From Hofstenia miamia (taxonomy: Eukaryota; Xenacoelomorpha; Acoela; Hofsteniidae), in assembly GCA_900660155.1 (NCBI GenBank), contig CABFPE010000044.1, positions 497,931-561,930 of the forward strand: a stretch of 64,000 bases of DNA. Direction: 5' to 3'. Of this stretch, positions 22,371-35,900 are shown one piece after another. Made by a program: the position numbers and the translations under genes. A model generated the notes under the pieces. The model was not told the DNA's origin and did not search any database. It worked only from the letters and a program-made list of their open reading frames with translations. The stretch's first letter is position 1, and every line of letters begins with the position of its first letter.

Positions 22371-22688
22371 CTAAAGTATTTGCTCAACTTCTTTTTCTAA
22401 GGAATCTGCAAAGTTCAATTCTTTATGATATGCACTTGCATACGTGCAGACACTGAGAAGAAAAGTGAGAGGAAAAAGTATCCTTGAGTACAAATCAATT
22501 TTATTAACATCAATATTTATTTGTTTCCTCCACTCATGGTTTGCCTTTGATTGTCTCTTTATAATCCCCTTCAATAGCTTAATTTTACGATTAGCCATTT
22601 GTTTGAAATTGACGCGTTTGAACCTCAATTTGACGTCTTGAATATATTCCAGGCATGTTAGTATTTCTTCTATGTTTTCTTCACTATT
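22371..22688 (-). CDS. Receptor last exon: cytoplasmic loop end, M4, C-terminus
   Basis: The acceptor AATATTTTAG lies just above 22688 and the exon opens in phase 0 with [10 protein letters not shown]. It carries a basic cytoplasmic stretch, [10 protein letters not shown], the M4 helix ([14 protein letters not shown]) and a tail ending EVEQIL before TAG at 22371-22373. The ID..SR..FP signature before M4 is diagnostic for the family. Confidence 0.87.
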   Translation of the reverse strand, partial: NSEENIEEILTCLEYIQDVKLRFKRVNFKQMANRKIKLLKGIIKRQSKANHEWRKQINIDVNKIDLYSRILFPLTFLLSVCTYASAYHKELNFADSLEKEVEQIL

Positions 22689-25600
22689 CTAAAATATTTA
22701 GCTATTTTAATAATCGTATAATCCAGAAAAATGAATATCAATTTCTGTTAAGAGTTGCAAGAAAGAAAAACCTCTACAACTCATAATTTACAATTTTCAA
22801 CAAAACATCCAAGCAAAAATGTCTCTCACTTCTTAGCTATTACTGGGCGTATCATATTGTGACAAAGTAAAGTGCTCTTTCCATTTTTATTGGAAAACAT
22901 ATAATGCGTAATGTATTCCCTGACTCAAAGATGGAATGGAATGGGATCTCAGGCCGTATCTGATCGAGATCAAATTCTCAATTTTGAGAAAATTTCTGAT
23001 GTATAAATTTTCGAAAATTGTATATGTATGTAAATATATTTTATGCATTGTATGTATATTTTAACCACTTAATACCATTTTCATGAGCGGATCCAGAAAA
23101 AATCAATGGGAGGCATGAACTGATAAATTACCAGTTTCCCCTGTAATTTCATGGAAATTCATGTATACCTCTAAGTAATACTGAAATTGTGTTTTAAAGT
23201 TTAGAAAAAACAACACACAGAATGGGAATGAAATATTTATAACATAAAGTCTAACCTAAGCATCGATTTTGAAAATTTACCTTGTATGCAATAATTGTGA
23301 ATTGTTATCAAATAGTTTCTAGATGTCTTTTATAGAATTATTTGTGAAAGTTGTGTAACAATGTGAGATTTTATGAACATTACAACCAGCGTTTGCTTGT
23401 CATCATTCATCAACTTCAATGCCATTTCATATATTACAAATATGCTTAAAAATAAGATAGTATATTTTTTTAATCTCTTGCACTGGAATCTCCATAGTGA
23501 GGAGTGAGGTTGATAAGCAAGCTTTAGGCGGCAAATTTTACAATTGGCATCACTTTCAATGCATACTATATTTCTTTCTGCATTTGTCAAGTATGTGCTT
23601 TATACCATTGAGACTATGGTCAGTGTTGTATTTCTAATTGTCCTTGTTGTTACCTATTCAAAGATTATATTTTTGTGGTGAATTCAAAACATGTTAGGAG
23701 GGCATTTTCTTTTCTCTGAAGTTAAATCTTGCATTAGACGCCACTTTGTATTCTTCTCAATTAGTATTTTGATTGAAAAGAACATTCGAAAAATATGTGT
23801 GTTAGTTTTCAGCGGTACGGCCTTACCGTGCAGTTATCACTCAAAATAAATATATATAATGCAACCACTTAGAGTGATAATGTATTAGGCATTGCGCGGT
23901 GGACACAGGCTGACCGGGGAACTCTTCTTCGTCAGGAGACTTGACTATCGATGGGGACGACATCGCCTCTGTCTGTTGCTTTTCTATTTTATCACTAGTT
24001 GAAATCGTGATTCTCAGCTCACACAGTAATATAATGAGAAGGAATATAGAAGACTATAAAAAAGAAGAGGGTTTTCGCTATATAACCTACTCTGAGATAC
24101 CGGTGGCTGGAAGTAAAAAGAGGATGCAACATGAACTTTCGGAAACCTAGATTGGTTGGTATCTTCTCACGAGCTGATTCGGGTAACCAAGTCGTAAAAA
24201 GGCCCCTTAATAAACCCGCAAGCATGATTATTATTAAATATAATAATGTAAAATATAAACAACTATCGCTGATTTCTGTAGAGCTAAAATAATGGTTAAT
24301 ACATAAAAAATGAAACCAGCTTCAACAAAGTTGAATTAAAAATAAATTTTAAAATCACAAAACTTGTTTGTACACATTGATTTGGCACATATTAACCTAC
24401 CTGTTTTTAATAAATCCATTAACCGATCATAGTTAAGCACTCTTGTTTACAAATGGTTTTGTGTTGATAAAGTGAGACATAAATTTAAATCATAATTCTA
24501 AGATCGAAAATATCTCAATGATATTAAACTACACTGTTGAAGCCCAGACAGCTTTATTAAAGACAGGCATTAGTTTAATTGGGGTCGAAACTACCTTATA
24601 GTATTCAATACAATACTAGTGCATAAAATAACTTACCTTGCTTTTATTAAATTAAGAATTTTTTCCAATTTAGTATCAAAATTCCGATTGAAAGCAACAA
24701 ATTAAAATTAATATTTTTAACTTCAATTTGAAAAAGGATTTGTCTTTATCGAGAATTTCAATATACTCGACTATACTTCTGTATTTAGGTATTCTCGGAA
24801 TTATAAAATATAAGAAACCAATGATAAAGCTCAACTTTTGTATATTTATGAGTGAATATTGTATTCACAATAGTGTGAATGTTATTCTGTGTAATTTGTT
24901 GCAATTACACTGTTAATATATTAGGCTAAATATGCGCACATAATAAAGTTATTCCAAAAAAATTATGATCTTGGTACAACTTAGTTGATTGTTGTTTACT
25001 TGATCTTTTTCTCATTGCTGTTAATGGTATTTTTTTCTCAGAAAATTTGCTGAAATTTTGAACGGTTAATTTCGTCTTGTCGTTGCGTGAAAGAACTTCA
25101 TATTATAAATGCGATATATTAATTTTTGGACTTAGCAATTAATAAGTGAATATAATAGGCAACTCAACTATTAAAAATCTATATAATATATTATATTTAT
25201 AATTAGTAACGACTTTAGGAATTCCATTGTTACAAATGCTTGCAAAAAATCAAAAAATTGATGAAATGAAGTTTTAGCGGACAAATTTTCAGTTTTCTCT
25301 CGAAATTAATCAGAGGTGCACGCACTTTTATATCAAACAACGTAATCAGAAAAGGATTTTTCTGCTTTTGGGTGGTCAATTCCAGACAGAAGAAGTCTTC
25401 TATTTTCAGAATGTGTTGGAGTACTTGAAATATTTGTTTTCTATTTGAAAAGACAGTGATACATTTTAAATCCTTATTTTGTGTTAGATTACATACTGGA
25501 CAATTTACCAGAATTATGCCACTTCCTGATCACAAAATGAATCTGAACTTGCTAATAGATTTGCCAGTTTTTTTCATGATAAGGTGAGAAAAATAACTGC

Positions 25601-28600
25601 AGTCTTTACAGATGGAGTCTATCATCAAAATCCTATTGTCTCGTGTTTCAACATTTTAACTTTGTTAAGTTTGATGAAATTATTCATCTTCTCAAGCAAT
25701 CCCCAACAAACCCTGGCCACTTAATAAACAAGTGAAGGGAATAAATAGATACAAATGGTCTTGTTTCAATAAAATGAAGTTCATTATTAAGTAAACATCG
25801 AATGAAAGAAATGCCATGTGTGCCTTTAATAGTTTAATGGTTATAGAAGCTTTTTTCATATTGATTTCGTTTGCTATTTCTGTAATTGGTAAATAGTAAG
25901 TCTTGGAAATTCGGAATAAATCCAAATCAAAATTTCTGCTAGAAATGGAAAAACATTTAAGTCACGAGTAGGGGAAGTTTTATCAAAAAGTCAAAACGTC
26001 TCCAATAGTTTGTTTTTGCACAAAACTTAGAAAAAACATAAAACCATGTGTGAGATTGGATTAGCTATGGAGTAATTAAGTAAAAAATTCGAACAATTTT
26101 GTAAAGTCAAAAAAGTCAAAGATTGGGAGAAGTTGTCAATTATTGTTGAAAACGGCTTTAAACAGTTACTTGTCAAGCATGCTTATGTCAAGCAAAACGT
26201 TAAAAAAACTCACGATTAAATTTGAAATACACCGCACATAATGGTAATCTCTCATTTGATTATTAAAAACTTACAAAACAATTGATACTATAGTAAAACA
26301 GTGGTGTAAATGTCTCATTATTGTGTTAACTTCATTTCAGTAAGCTGAAACGTACATCGCTTAAATCGGTTAAGTTGCATGCAATATTAAGAAATTTCCT
26401 CACAAAATTTACAAGAACGTGCAAGGATTTTATATTGCAAGCTGTGCAACAAAAATGTAAAGCATAAAAAGCGTTTCTTGTTGAGAGCCATGGAAATTCA
26501 GAAAAGCATTACAATCTTCTTCAAGAATAGTCAGCATCAACTTCATGCTAAACAATGATTGGTTGTTCCCGACCTTTCTGTTTGTAAAAATAGTCGTTAT
26601 ATCATTCACTGCAGCAGACATCATGTTGTACAATCGCAACAATGAGCGTCTTAGGTCAAGAAAAGTAAGAAATGTGAAAATAATTATTCAAAATAAATTT
26701 GCGTTTTTGGTCAAAAATAGCTTGCCCTAGTCATGAGAAATTCAGCTGAAGTTGAAGATTAGACTTTGTTTAGAATTTTTGCTTCGTAGGAAATTATTTA
26801 GATAGTTACTTATGTCACATCGTCTTAAGATATTTGCGTTTTTATAATGAGGCAGTGTGATGCGCTGTTTCACCTCAACGTCTAAGCAAGTATACTGTCA
26901 TCAAAACCTTGAAAACAACGTTTTAATAAACGGGTAGTTCATTTTATAATTCTCACTGGGTTACAAGTCTTTTAAATGCTACATTTACGTATTGGTGGAA
27001 CAGTTTTCTACATGATTATATACCTAAATTGTACTAAAACGTAAAGCGTTAAGATTTGCTTCGCACAGTTTCAAATTTTTAGGTTGTCAACAACAATGAA
27101 TTACGCAGAACAATGAAAGTAAAGGATTGACATGATGGATAAATATGCAAGATAAACTATATGCAATAAAAAATCAGAATTTGTTCACTTTTATTATCCT
27201 TCAAATTCTTAGATATAGGCGTGAACAGCAGTATTATTTTGATTTATCCTGGTAACAACTGACATGTTCTAGTGTCGAAAATGGACTGGTTCGCAATAAA
27301 TATCTGAACTGTAAACCACAAATGCAAATGGGATGCGTCAACCATTGCTCTTGAGCAGGGCCTTGTCGGACGGGGCAGGTACGAGGCAATATTTTCCATA
27401 AGTGGGGCAACAACATTCTTTAGTTTAGAAAAAATGAACTAAAAGTGTCGATTTTTAGATGGTAAAGAAATTTTTATTAATAAACTTTTGCCTGCTTGAA
27501 ATCATTTGGATTAACTTGAATGTTTTGCACAATTAAAAAATGAATTATCATGAACTTTTAAGTAATGAACAAATTGTGAAATGAAAAATTACATGTTGTC
27601 AGTTATGTTTGAGTACATTATTTATATGAATTTAGTTTAATTATAAAAATATAGAAAAGATCTGGACTTAATAATTGAAAATCCAGTACTGCTAGGTCGA
27701 TTGTACATGTATATGTTAAAGGTGGTATGGTCAATACTATACCTTTTACCGACCAATTTAAAATATTAGACATGCAATTTAAAATTATGTACATTCAATT
27801 TAAAATTATAAGAAAGCAAATTAAAAAATATTGAAAACAATTTAAATTTACATTAATTACTCAAACTCATAAATCGCTCTAATTGAAGCACGTCCATGTT
27901 ATGAACATAATTCATCAATCCACCAATGGTTCACCATTAAGACAGCTCGAAGTACTTGCTCTGAACGTTATTGTAAAATTGGATCGCCTTCTACATCGTA
28001 TTTGTGTCAGCGATAGATTGGTCAATAACTGTCTCCATTATCTGCAATCTATGTTGAACTTGAGTTACACCTGGTGGTCCTGGAGTAACTAATTTTTGGT
28101 TACGCTGAAGAGTTAGGCGTCTTTTGCAAGATTATTTCATTGTTGACCAATATTATTCTATTGGACCGAGTGGTGCAGAATATGGACCCATTCTGATAAT
28201 CATGAGGTCCTGAAATTCATTGGCTATGTTTTGCTCTATGGCACTATGTGAAGGGGCATTATCGATTACAATGTCCAAATTTCTCATTGCAAATCCTCTT
28301 GCAACCAAGTTTTCCAACATTTCATTAAAAATTGTTCTAAACCTTTCTTTTGTGATAGAACATCTTTTAAGTTGATATACAATTCCAATAGTTTGTCCGT
28401 ACATACCTACGATATGGACATTTGGATCTTTACTATTTGGGAGGATAGCTGTGGCTTTCGAACCCCTAATACTGCGTCCATAATTTCTTCTACAAAAGAG
28501 GTTTATGTTTGTTTCATCTTCGTAGAGAACCATTCTTCCGGAACCATTGACATGCATAATTTGTTCACAAAATAGTTTGCGCTTTGCTATGTTGATAACT

Positions 28601-31600
28601 CTGTTAGGTTCGTGCGGTACATTTGTTACATTTTTGATGCTGAACAGCTGATTTTCAAGATGACGTGCCACTGTTGCGACGCTGACTTCGAGCTGAAACT
28701 GCCAGGCCAACATATCTCGGAGTTGTCGCAACGAAAGCTGACAATTTACCTCGATTGAGTGAATCAAAAACCCTCGTCATGTTCGGGAGTAATCTTGACA
28801 AAGTTGTCTTTTATACCGCCTCTTGGCTTGTTTTCGCTAATGCCTGTCAAAACCCATCTACGCGCGGTGGACGTGCTTCAACCATTTGCTTTTGCAACAG
28901 TTAGCCAATCTTCTCCTTCATTTGCAGCTTGTATTACCCTCTTTTTTGCTTCAACTCTGGCTGTATTTTATTGACCGTGCTTTGAGCTTTGTTTTACACC
29001 AGCGCGACGTACTGGTATACCACTATCTTTCTCAGATGATGACATCATACAAATACACAGTCCTATCAAAATAGCTTTAAACGTGCAGAACAAATCAATG
29101 TGTTAAATTGAATGTACGAAATTTCATTAATTTAGTTGCTTATAATTTTAAATTGAATGTACGTAATTTTAAATTGCTTATCTAGTATTTTAAATTGGTC
29201 GGTAAAATGTATAGATTTAGCAGTCAACAACTAATATTTGTTATTATTCCGGGTTCACATATTTTTACAGGGCCGCATTTGAACCGTTGTAGAAAATTTG
29301 TCGAACAGTGGTCCATTTGAAATAAAAATGTTACTATAATGGTGTCAACTTATTCCAATCCGAAATCAGTTCAGTGGCGGTGCTAGATACCTGCAGACCC
29401 TCACTGGAACTGCACGGGGCGGAGTGCAAGTCTTCAAATGTGAATAAGTAGGATTGATATCCGACGGAATCCCATTGATGCAAAGTTGTCTATGATAGTA
29501 TTTATAAGAATCCCTATAAGAAGTTGTTGGTACGTAGTGAGTCGGCTTCTAACTGAGGCACGACAAAGAGACTGATAATCTGTAAAAATTAATGAATTGG
29601 CACGAGCCAATAAACAAGCTGCTAGCAGTGCCAAAGCCTCTTTAAAAAATATTGTTTGAAGTGCCCCTGTACCCGAAAAGTAAAGTTTAATCCAGAAGAT
29701 GAAGAAACTTCAATCTCAGTATTGAAAGCATCAGAATACAAAATCACTGGTGCCAAAGGTGGCAAGATATTAGGATGGCGAAGAATCTTCGCCGAAGTAA
29801 CAATAGTGGCTTTAAGGTAATCCCATAAAATCTTGATATAATGGTTTAACAAGGACCTAAAGGCCAATGACCCGCAAAGCAAAATTGTGGTGTCCTAAAA
29901 TCTTTTGCTGTTGAAGCGTAGAAGCCTTTTTGATATCAATATTAAGTAATCTTTGAATAAATCATAACATCTCCTGAGAAAGTGTGACAATATGGTATGG
30001 TGGGACAATATGGTATGGAGAGGAGAAACCCAAGAATTTCAATGTTAGTGGAAGGAGTAAGAGATGTCTTATCCTTTTGGAAATGTATACCGCAATCCTG
30101 TAATACATCGATAAATTACAGAATAGAATCAAACTGACTTTTGTGTGCTGCAATGATTATATTGTCTATATTAGTCCAAACCAAGGATGCGATTTTCTTA
30201 AGGGACTTAAAGAGACTGTAAACAAATATCTGGTATAAAAATGGAGCTACGCTAGTTCCCATTGGTAATTTAGTAAAACGATAACGGCAACCATTTGGAG
30301 AGAAAAAGTAGTCTGATAACTTTCAGAAATAGGCAATGAGAGGTGGTAAAACGCAAATTGTACATCTAAGGTAATAGCTACATGATCCACCGGAATGTTT
30401 TATGCAAGAATACCAGTGAACACGCCGGAACAAAGAATCGAAGTAACTTTAATATGCGAAAAGTCTACCAACATGCGAATTTTTGTAGCTGATTTGGGAA
30501 CTGCAAAGATCTGGAACACAAATGGTGATCGCGGAGCCTTCTCGATAATACTTGCTTGTAATAATGCTTGAATATGAGCTAAGAGATGTTTACGTAGAAG
30601 TGGAGGTGGGGACGAGGTCCTTTACACACTGAGGAATAAACTTAGATATGTCAATATAGGTGCCTTCAAGAATGAGAACCTGCTATCTAAAGAAATTAAC
30701 TGATACAAGCGATTCCAGTCCAATGAAACAGAGGGGAACAAATAATGAGGAATCGCCTGGGGATCGAGAACTACCGCTGGATCAGAACGTCTTCTGAGAT
30801 TGAATTCCAGCGAATGCCATGTTGCTCAATCCATTGAATAAGCCAATGATGAGAATTAAGGTTATCCTTAGGTTAATAATGTTGGTCCTCATGAAGCCGA
30901 ATATTGTTACAGAGTAAGAAATCACATAGACATTCCCAAGCCATGGTTTGTGTCAAATGAGAAATTGAAAAATTATAATTTTTGAAATTGAAAGAATTTG
31001 GCTTATTCATTTATCTTAAATATTTTTCATATTGCCTGTAGCAAATTTTTTCAAACTAAAATGAGAACAATATATATTCAAAAAAGTTATTTAGAGATAT
31101 TTATTTTTTGTTTTTACATTTCTTCTGCTCTGCGGATGCGAAGGCATACCATCCGATAAAATACTTAAAAGGATTATATTCTGGGCATGGGGTTTCTTGT
31201 AAAAATCTGAAGGGAAATGAAAATAAATGTTCATGAACTACATTCACTATACAAATAGAACTAAGATTTTAAAACTAAGACCACCCTGAGGTTGGTCTAA
31301 TCAGGATTCCAAAAACCAAAATTGAATTACATTCTATTTTCACAGTTCTTCAACTTCGTCATCAATATTGGAAGTATGTCAGAATTGTTGTGCAATAATT
31401 AGCAACCCAACCAACTCCTTCTAGCAATATGGCACTTCAGCAATCTGAAGCATTATTGTTGTACCAATAAATTTATCTCATAGGGGACGGTCCTTGCAAC
31501 TATGTTGATTTTTGTTTAAGAGAACGTTTGTTTGATTCTGTATTCTTCCATTCTCCATACCCGTCGGAAATTGTTTCGCATAAATGCCAGCTTTAATCTG

Positions 31601-32839
31601 AATAGAAAATAGCAATTCATTGGAATTTTGAGATGCCTGTTATTTAGCGCAAAGAGTTTCTCTTCAGTTGACAATTAGTTATTCCAACAATATGTTTATA
31701 TCATCAGAGCACTGCTTTCTTGATTGTTGTGTAAAAATCGTCAAGGCAAATGCAGAACAACTCAAAAGACATGTATCCAAAGACAGTCAGATTTGAATTC
31801 AATGAAGTAAGTACAGGATAGAGCAAATTGAGACTAAATTCTCTTCGGACATTCGTTTTATTGAACCAGCTGCAAAAATGGATGACTCCTTGAATTGCCT
31901 GCACAAACTGGTAGAATATAACAATGAAATAATGGTATGATAAGCAATAGAAAAACCTGTGTCCTCAAAGAAGTAATATTTACAGTTATATTTAATTATT
32001 TTCAAATTGATGTTGTTCAGCAAATATTTTAGGATTTGACAATGGTAAAAAAATGAAGACCAAGAACTAATAAGTCAAACTTCCTGTTTAAATATTAGCA
32101 TTTTCGATTTAGGTTTTGCTACATGAGTAAATATGATGCTAAGTAACTTCTTAAAGTATAATATCATCATTTTTTAAATTGTTTGAAATATATATATATT
32201 TATGCAAAAATTAATATCTACTTTGACTAATTTTTTCAGATCTTTTTTCTTCTCGCGTTTAAATTGAGATGTATTAAGATAGCACACAATGGCGAATTCT
32301 CCGAGTGCACAGACCACATAAAGGAAGCAGATGCCATAGTAAAGGTCCAAAGCTTTTATTGCACCCCCTCTTGGAAGATTTGCACTTGTTTGAGAGATAC
32401 ACATTGTGACTGTTAGTACTGTAGTAACTGCTATAGAAGCACGAGCAGGTATAGCTTGTGGGTCTAACCAAAAATTCACCCATGAGACAACAACAGTTAA
32501 AGTTGTGGGTAAGTAGTCTCCAAGAATGATTACTGCCACTTCACGATGCAATGTAAAATTCAGACTTAGAGCAGAAAAACTCCCTAAACACTTACTAAAA
32601 TATCACTTATAGCATAACCAGTGCGATTTTAATAGTTTCCTAGATATTCAAAACCTTTCTGAATTCTTTAAAATATCTCTGTGTAATAAAACAACAGTGT
32701 TTAATGACGAACACAATTGCATTGTACAAGCAAATTCAACTGAAATCATGCTACTACTTCCATTGCCCCATAAGTTTACATAATGACATAGAACGCAACT
32801 TTATAGTGTCAAATTTAACTCAATTTACTCTTCATCACT

Positions 32840-32919
<80 letters not shown>

Positions 32920-35900
32920 TGACTTTCATATTTAGCTGCTGAAGGCATACACAACAAAAAATAAAAACAAGTCAAAATCCAATTTGCGAGTCAGTAGTCG
33001 GTTGAGCAGGAAGAGATCACAGGCATGGAAGTAGAGTGACAGCGGGAGAGTGGAGAATTTCAGCAGAGCGTCTTTATAGGCCAAAGGGGAAATCCATTTG
33101 AAAGCGCGTTTCTGGAAACGTTCCATGGAGTGGAACAAAGCACGAGAAGGCCACCAACAAGGAGACGCGTAGAGAAGAATGGCGCGAGGAATGGACTTGA
33201 ACAAAGAGAGATTCACAGCGGACGAGGTATTAAAAGAAACATTACGGAAAATTACAAATAGCGAGGAATTAACTTTGCGGAGACGCAAAGACACATGTCC
33301 AGTCCAATTTAAGTTTGCAGCAAGTTGAACTCCAAGATGAGTGTGATGAGGAGCAAAGTTCACAGGTAGAGGCAAATCAGAAGGGGGAGCCACAGAAAAG
33401 GAAATACCACATGTCTTGGTAGTGCTAAAATCGAGATGGTTGACAGAGGACCAAGTAGACAAGTGCTCAAGATCAGAAAAAATGTTCGACGCAAAAGACC
33501 AACCAAAATCAAAAATCGCAGTTTCGTCAACATACAACAGGCAAGACGAGTTGAGAACAGAATGATGGAGGTCGTTAATGGCAACGAGGAAGAACAGAAC
33601 AGCAAACACTGAGCCTTGAGGGGCACCACTAGTAACGGAGACAGGAGAAGAGATAGACGAGTTGATTTTGACACACTGGTGGCGATTGGTCAGGTAAGAC
33701 TGGAACAGTTCGATGAAATCCACATCAAAAACGAATAAACGTAACTTGTCAAGCAGAATGGAATGAGGGAGGCGATCAACTGCTTTTGAGATATCAAGAA
33801 AGATAATACAACCAGGATCATTATTATCAGAGTGAAAGTAGAAGTTTTCGATCAGAGTGAGCAGGTTAGTAATCGTAGAGTGGCCAGGAAGGTTGCCATG
33901 CTGAGAAGAAGAGATGAGGTGACGAATTTTTGGGAATACATAACGAAAAACAAGGCGTTCAAAATGATAGACAGTCGAGATAGAATAGCAATTGGGCGCT
34001 AGGACGTGACCTGCGAGGAGAAATCCAAGATGTCTTCCAACAAGCGGGATAGCCCTTAGAGGAGCAAATGAAGGAGTAAAGATGCTTTAAATGGATAGAA
34101 AGCGTGGAGGAGGTTTCATGAATTACAAAGGAAGGGACACCGTCAGGATAGCAAGGACCAGACAACTTGCAAAATTTAAGCATGAGAGAAATATCATGGG
34201 CGCTGAAGTCAATTTCACAAAGTCGGATTAGTGTGGAGGCAGCAGGTGGACAGGGCACATGGAGACAGGTACAGAGAAGTTAGAGGCAAAATACGCGTTG
34301 AACAGATCAGCTTTCTCCAGGTCAGAGTGAGCAGAAAGAAGATTCCATCTCAAATTGTGGAGCTCAGGCTTGGAATGAAGAGAACGCAGGAAGGAATAAG
34401 AGTCTTGAAAGAACCGGACGAAAAGCTGGCCAGAAAAGAGAATTTGTCAAGTTCCATAAAATTGATAACATCTTCTGTGAGAGAAGCAAGCTTCGGAGTA
34501 GCAGTAGTACCAGAATGGCGTTTGTAAGACTCCAATTTATCCAAGGAATGCACAGTAAAAGACGAAAAATAGAAAGGAAGAGAAGCACGCATTTTTCGCC
34601 GATGAGGAACACAAGAAGAAATAACTTAATGTAAGAAAGTGAAGCAGTCGTCAACTGAGAAGGAATCACTAAAAACGGGGAGCGAATATGAGAGAGCAGC
34701 ATTAAGTGATAGAAAGTCACTGTTAAATCGAGCATATTGTGGAGCAGCCGGATTAGCAGATGGAGAATTAGAGTTGACAGACAGATTGAAGCGGACGAAT
34801 GAGTGATCTGAGAGCTTAGCAGGAACAGGGATTACAGATATGTCGAATATTTAGTCGGGGTGAGAGCACAGATCCAAATAAAGCAGGAAGGAGCAGGAAG
34901 TAGGAGAAAATACAAGTTGTTCAAGAGAATAGCAGGCAAAAACTTCTAAAACTGCAGACTCATAAGTGTCAGTAGAGTCGAACGCATTCCAGCAGATATT
35001 AGGAAGATTGAAGTCACCACAAACATGAAAATGAGGACGAATGGAAAAGCCAAGTTGATGATAAATCAGCAATGGGAATGCGAAAGGCACTTTTCGAAGG
35101 AGGGTTGTAAACGCAGAGCAGAGAAACAATGTGTTCACTGAGAACAACAGCACAGCCACAAGGCTGTGGGCATTGGCAAGCAATACGGAAAAGCCAGAGT
35201 TACGGGGAGGAGGAAGATCCGAGTGAGATAGTCAGTCATGGCGAGGCGCATTACGGCGGCGGGGAAGAAGGCCAAAAAATTTGCGCTCATCGTCAGAGAG
35301 GCGATAATAACGAATCAAGACGCCTTCAGACCACACATCAGGATTCATGGGTGCAAGATGAGACTCTTGATAGCAGACAACATGGAAGGATACAAATGGA
35401 GAGTCAGGACGTGGAGGGATGGAAATGACATCATCAAATTGTAGAGAGGAGGAACGAAGGTGATCAGCAACATCTGAGGTGGACACAGAGACAGCAAAAT
35501 GGCCAATGTAGATATAAGCTTTGCGGGGAGGCGGCGGAAGTGAACTAATTGGAACAGCAGGGAGATGGCAGGAAGCACTAGAACCAAAAACTGGAGGAGG
35601 ACGATTACGATTAGTAGATGAAGGGATAGACTGCTTAGGAGGATGTGGTAGAGCAGAAGGAGGAGCAAGCGCGGGTGTGAAACTTGGAGCAGGATGATTG
35701 AGGAGAGATGAGGCAGAACGTGAGGCAGCAGCACTGTAGGAGAACATTTGATATTGTAGTGAGGAAACATCAAAGGAAAGCTTTGTGAGGGATTCAGACA
35801 AGGATTATATGACACCAGGGTCATCATTGGAGGACGGAGTCAAGGTAGAGAGAGAAGTGACAGCTTGGCGCAACAACGAAATGATGGCGTCTTTCTTCAG

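Noticed and set aside
32222-32564. Shorter version of the M1-M3 exon using the AG at 32565
   Set aside because: It would lose the conserved GSFSALS segment and not match the phase of the preceding donor.
32704-32922. 72-codon plus frame ending in poly-Asn
   Set aside because: The second half is simply the (AAT)n tail of the LINE read as Asn codons.
33360-35444. Other plus- and minus-strand frames across the LINE
   Set aside because: Shadows of ORF1/ORF2 in wrong frames; the GC-rich composition produces few stops.
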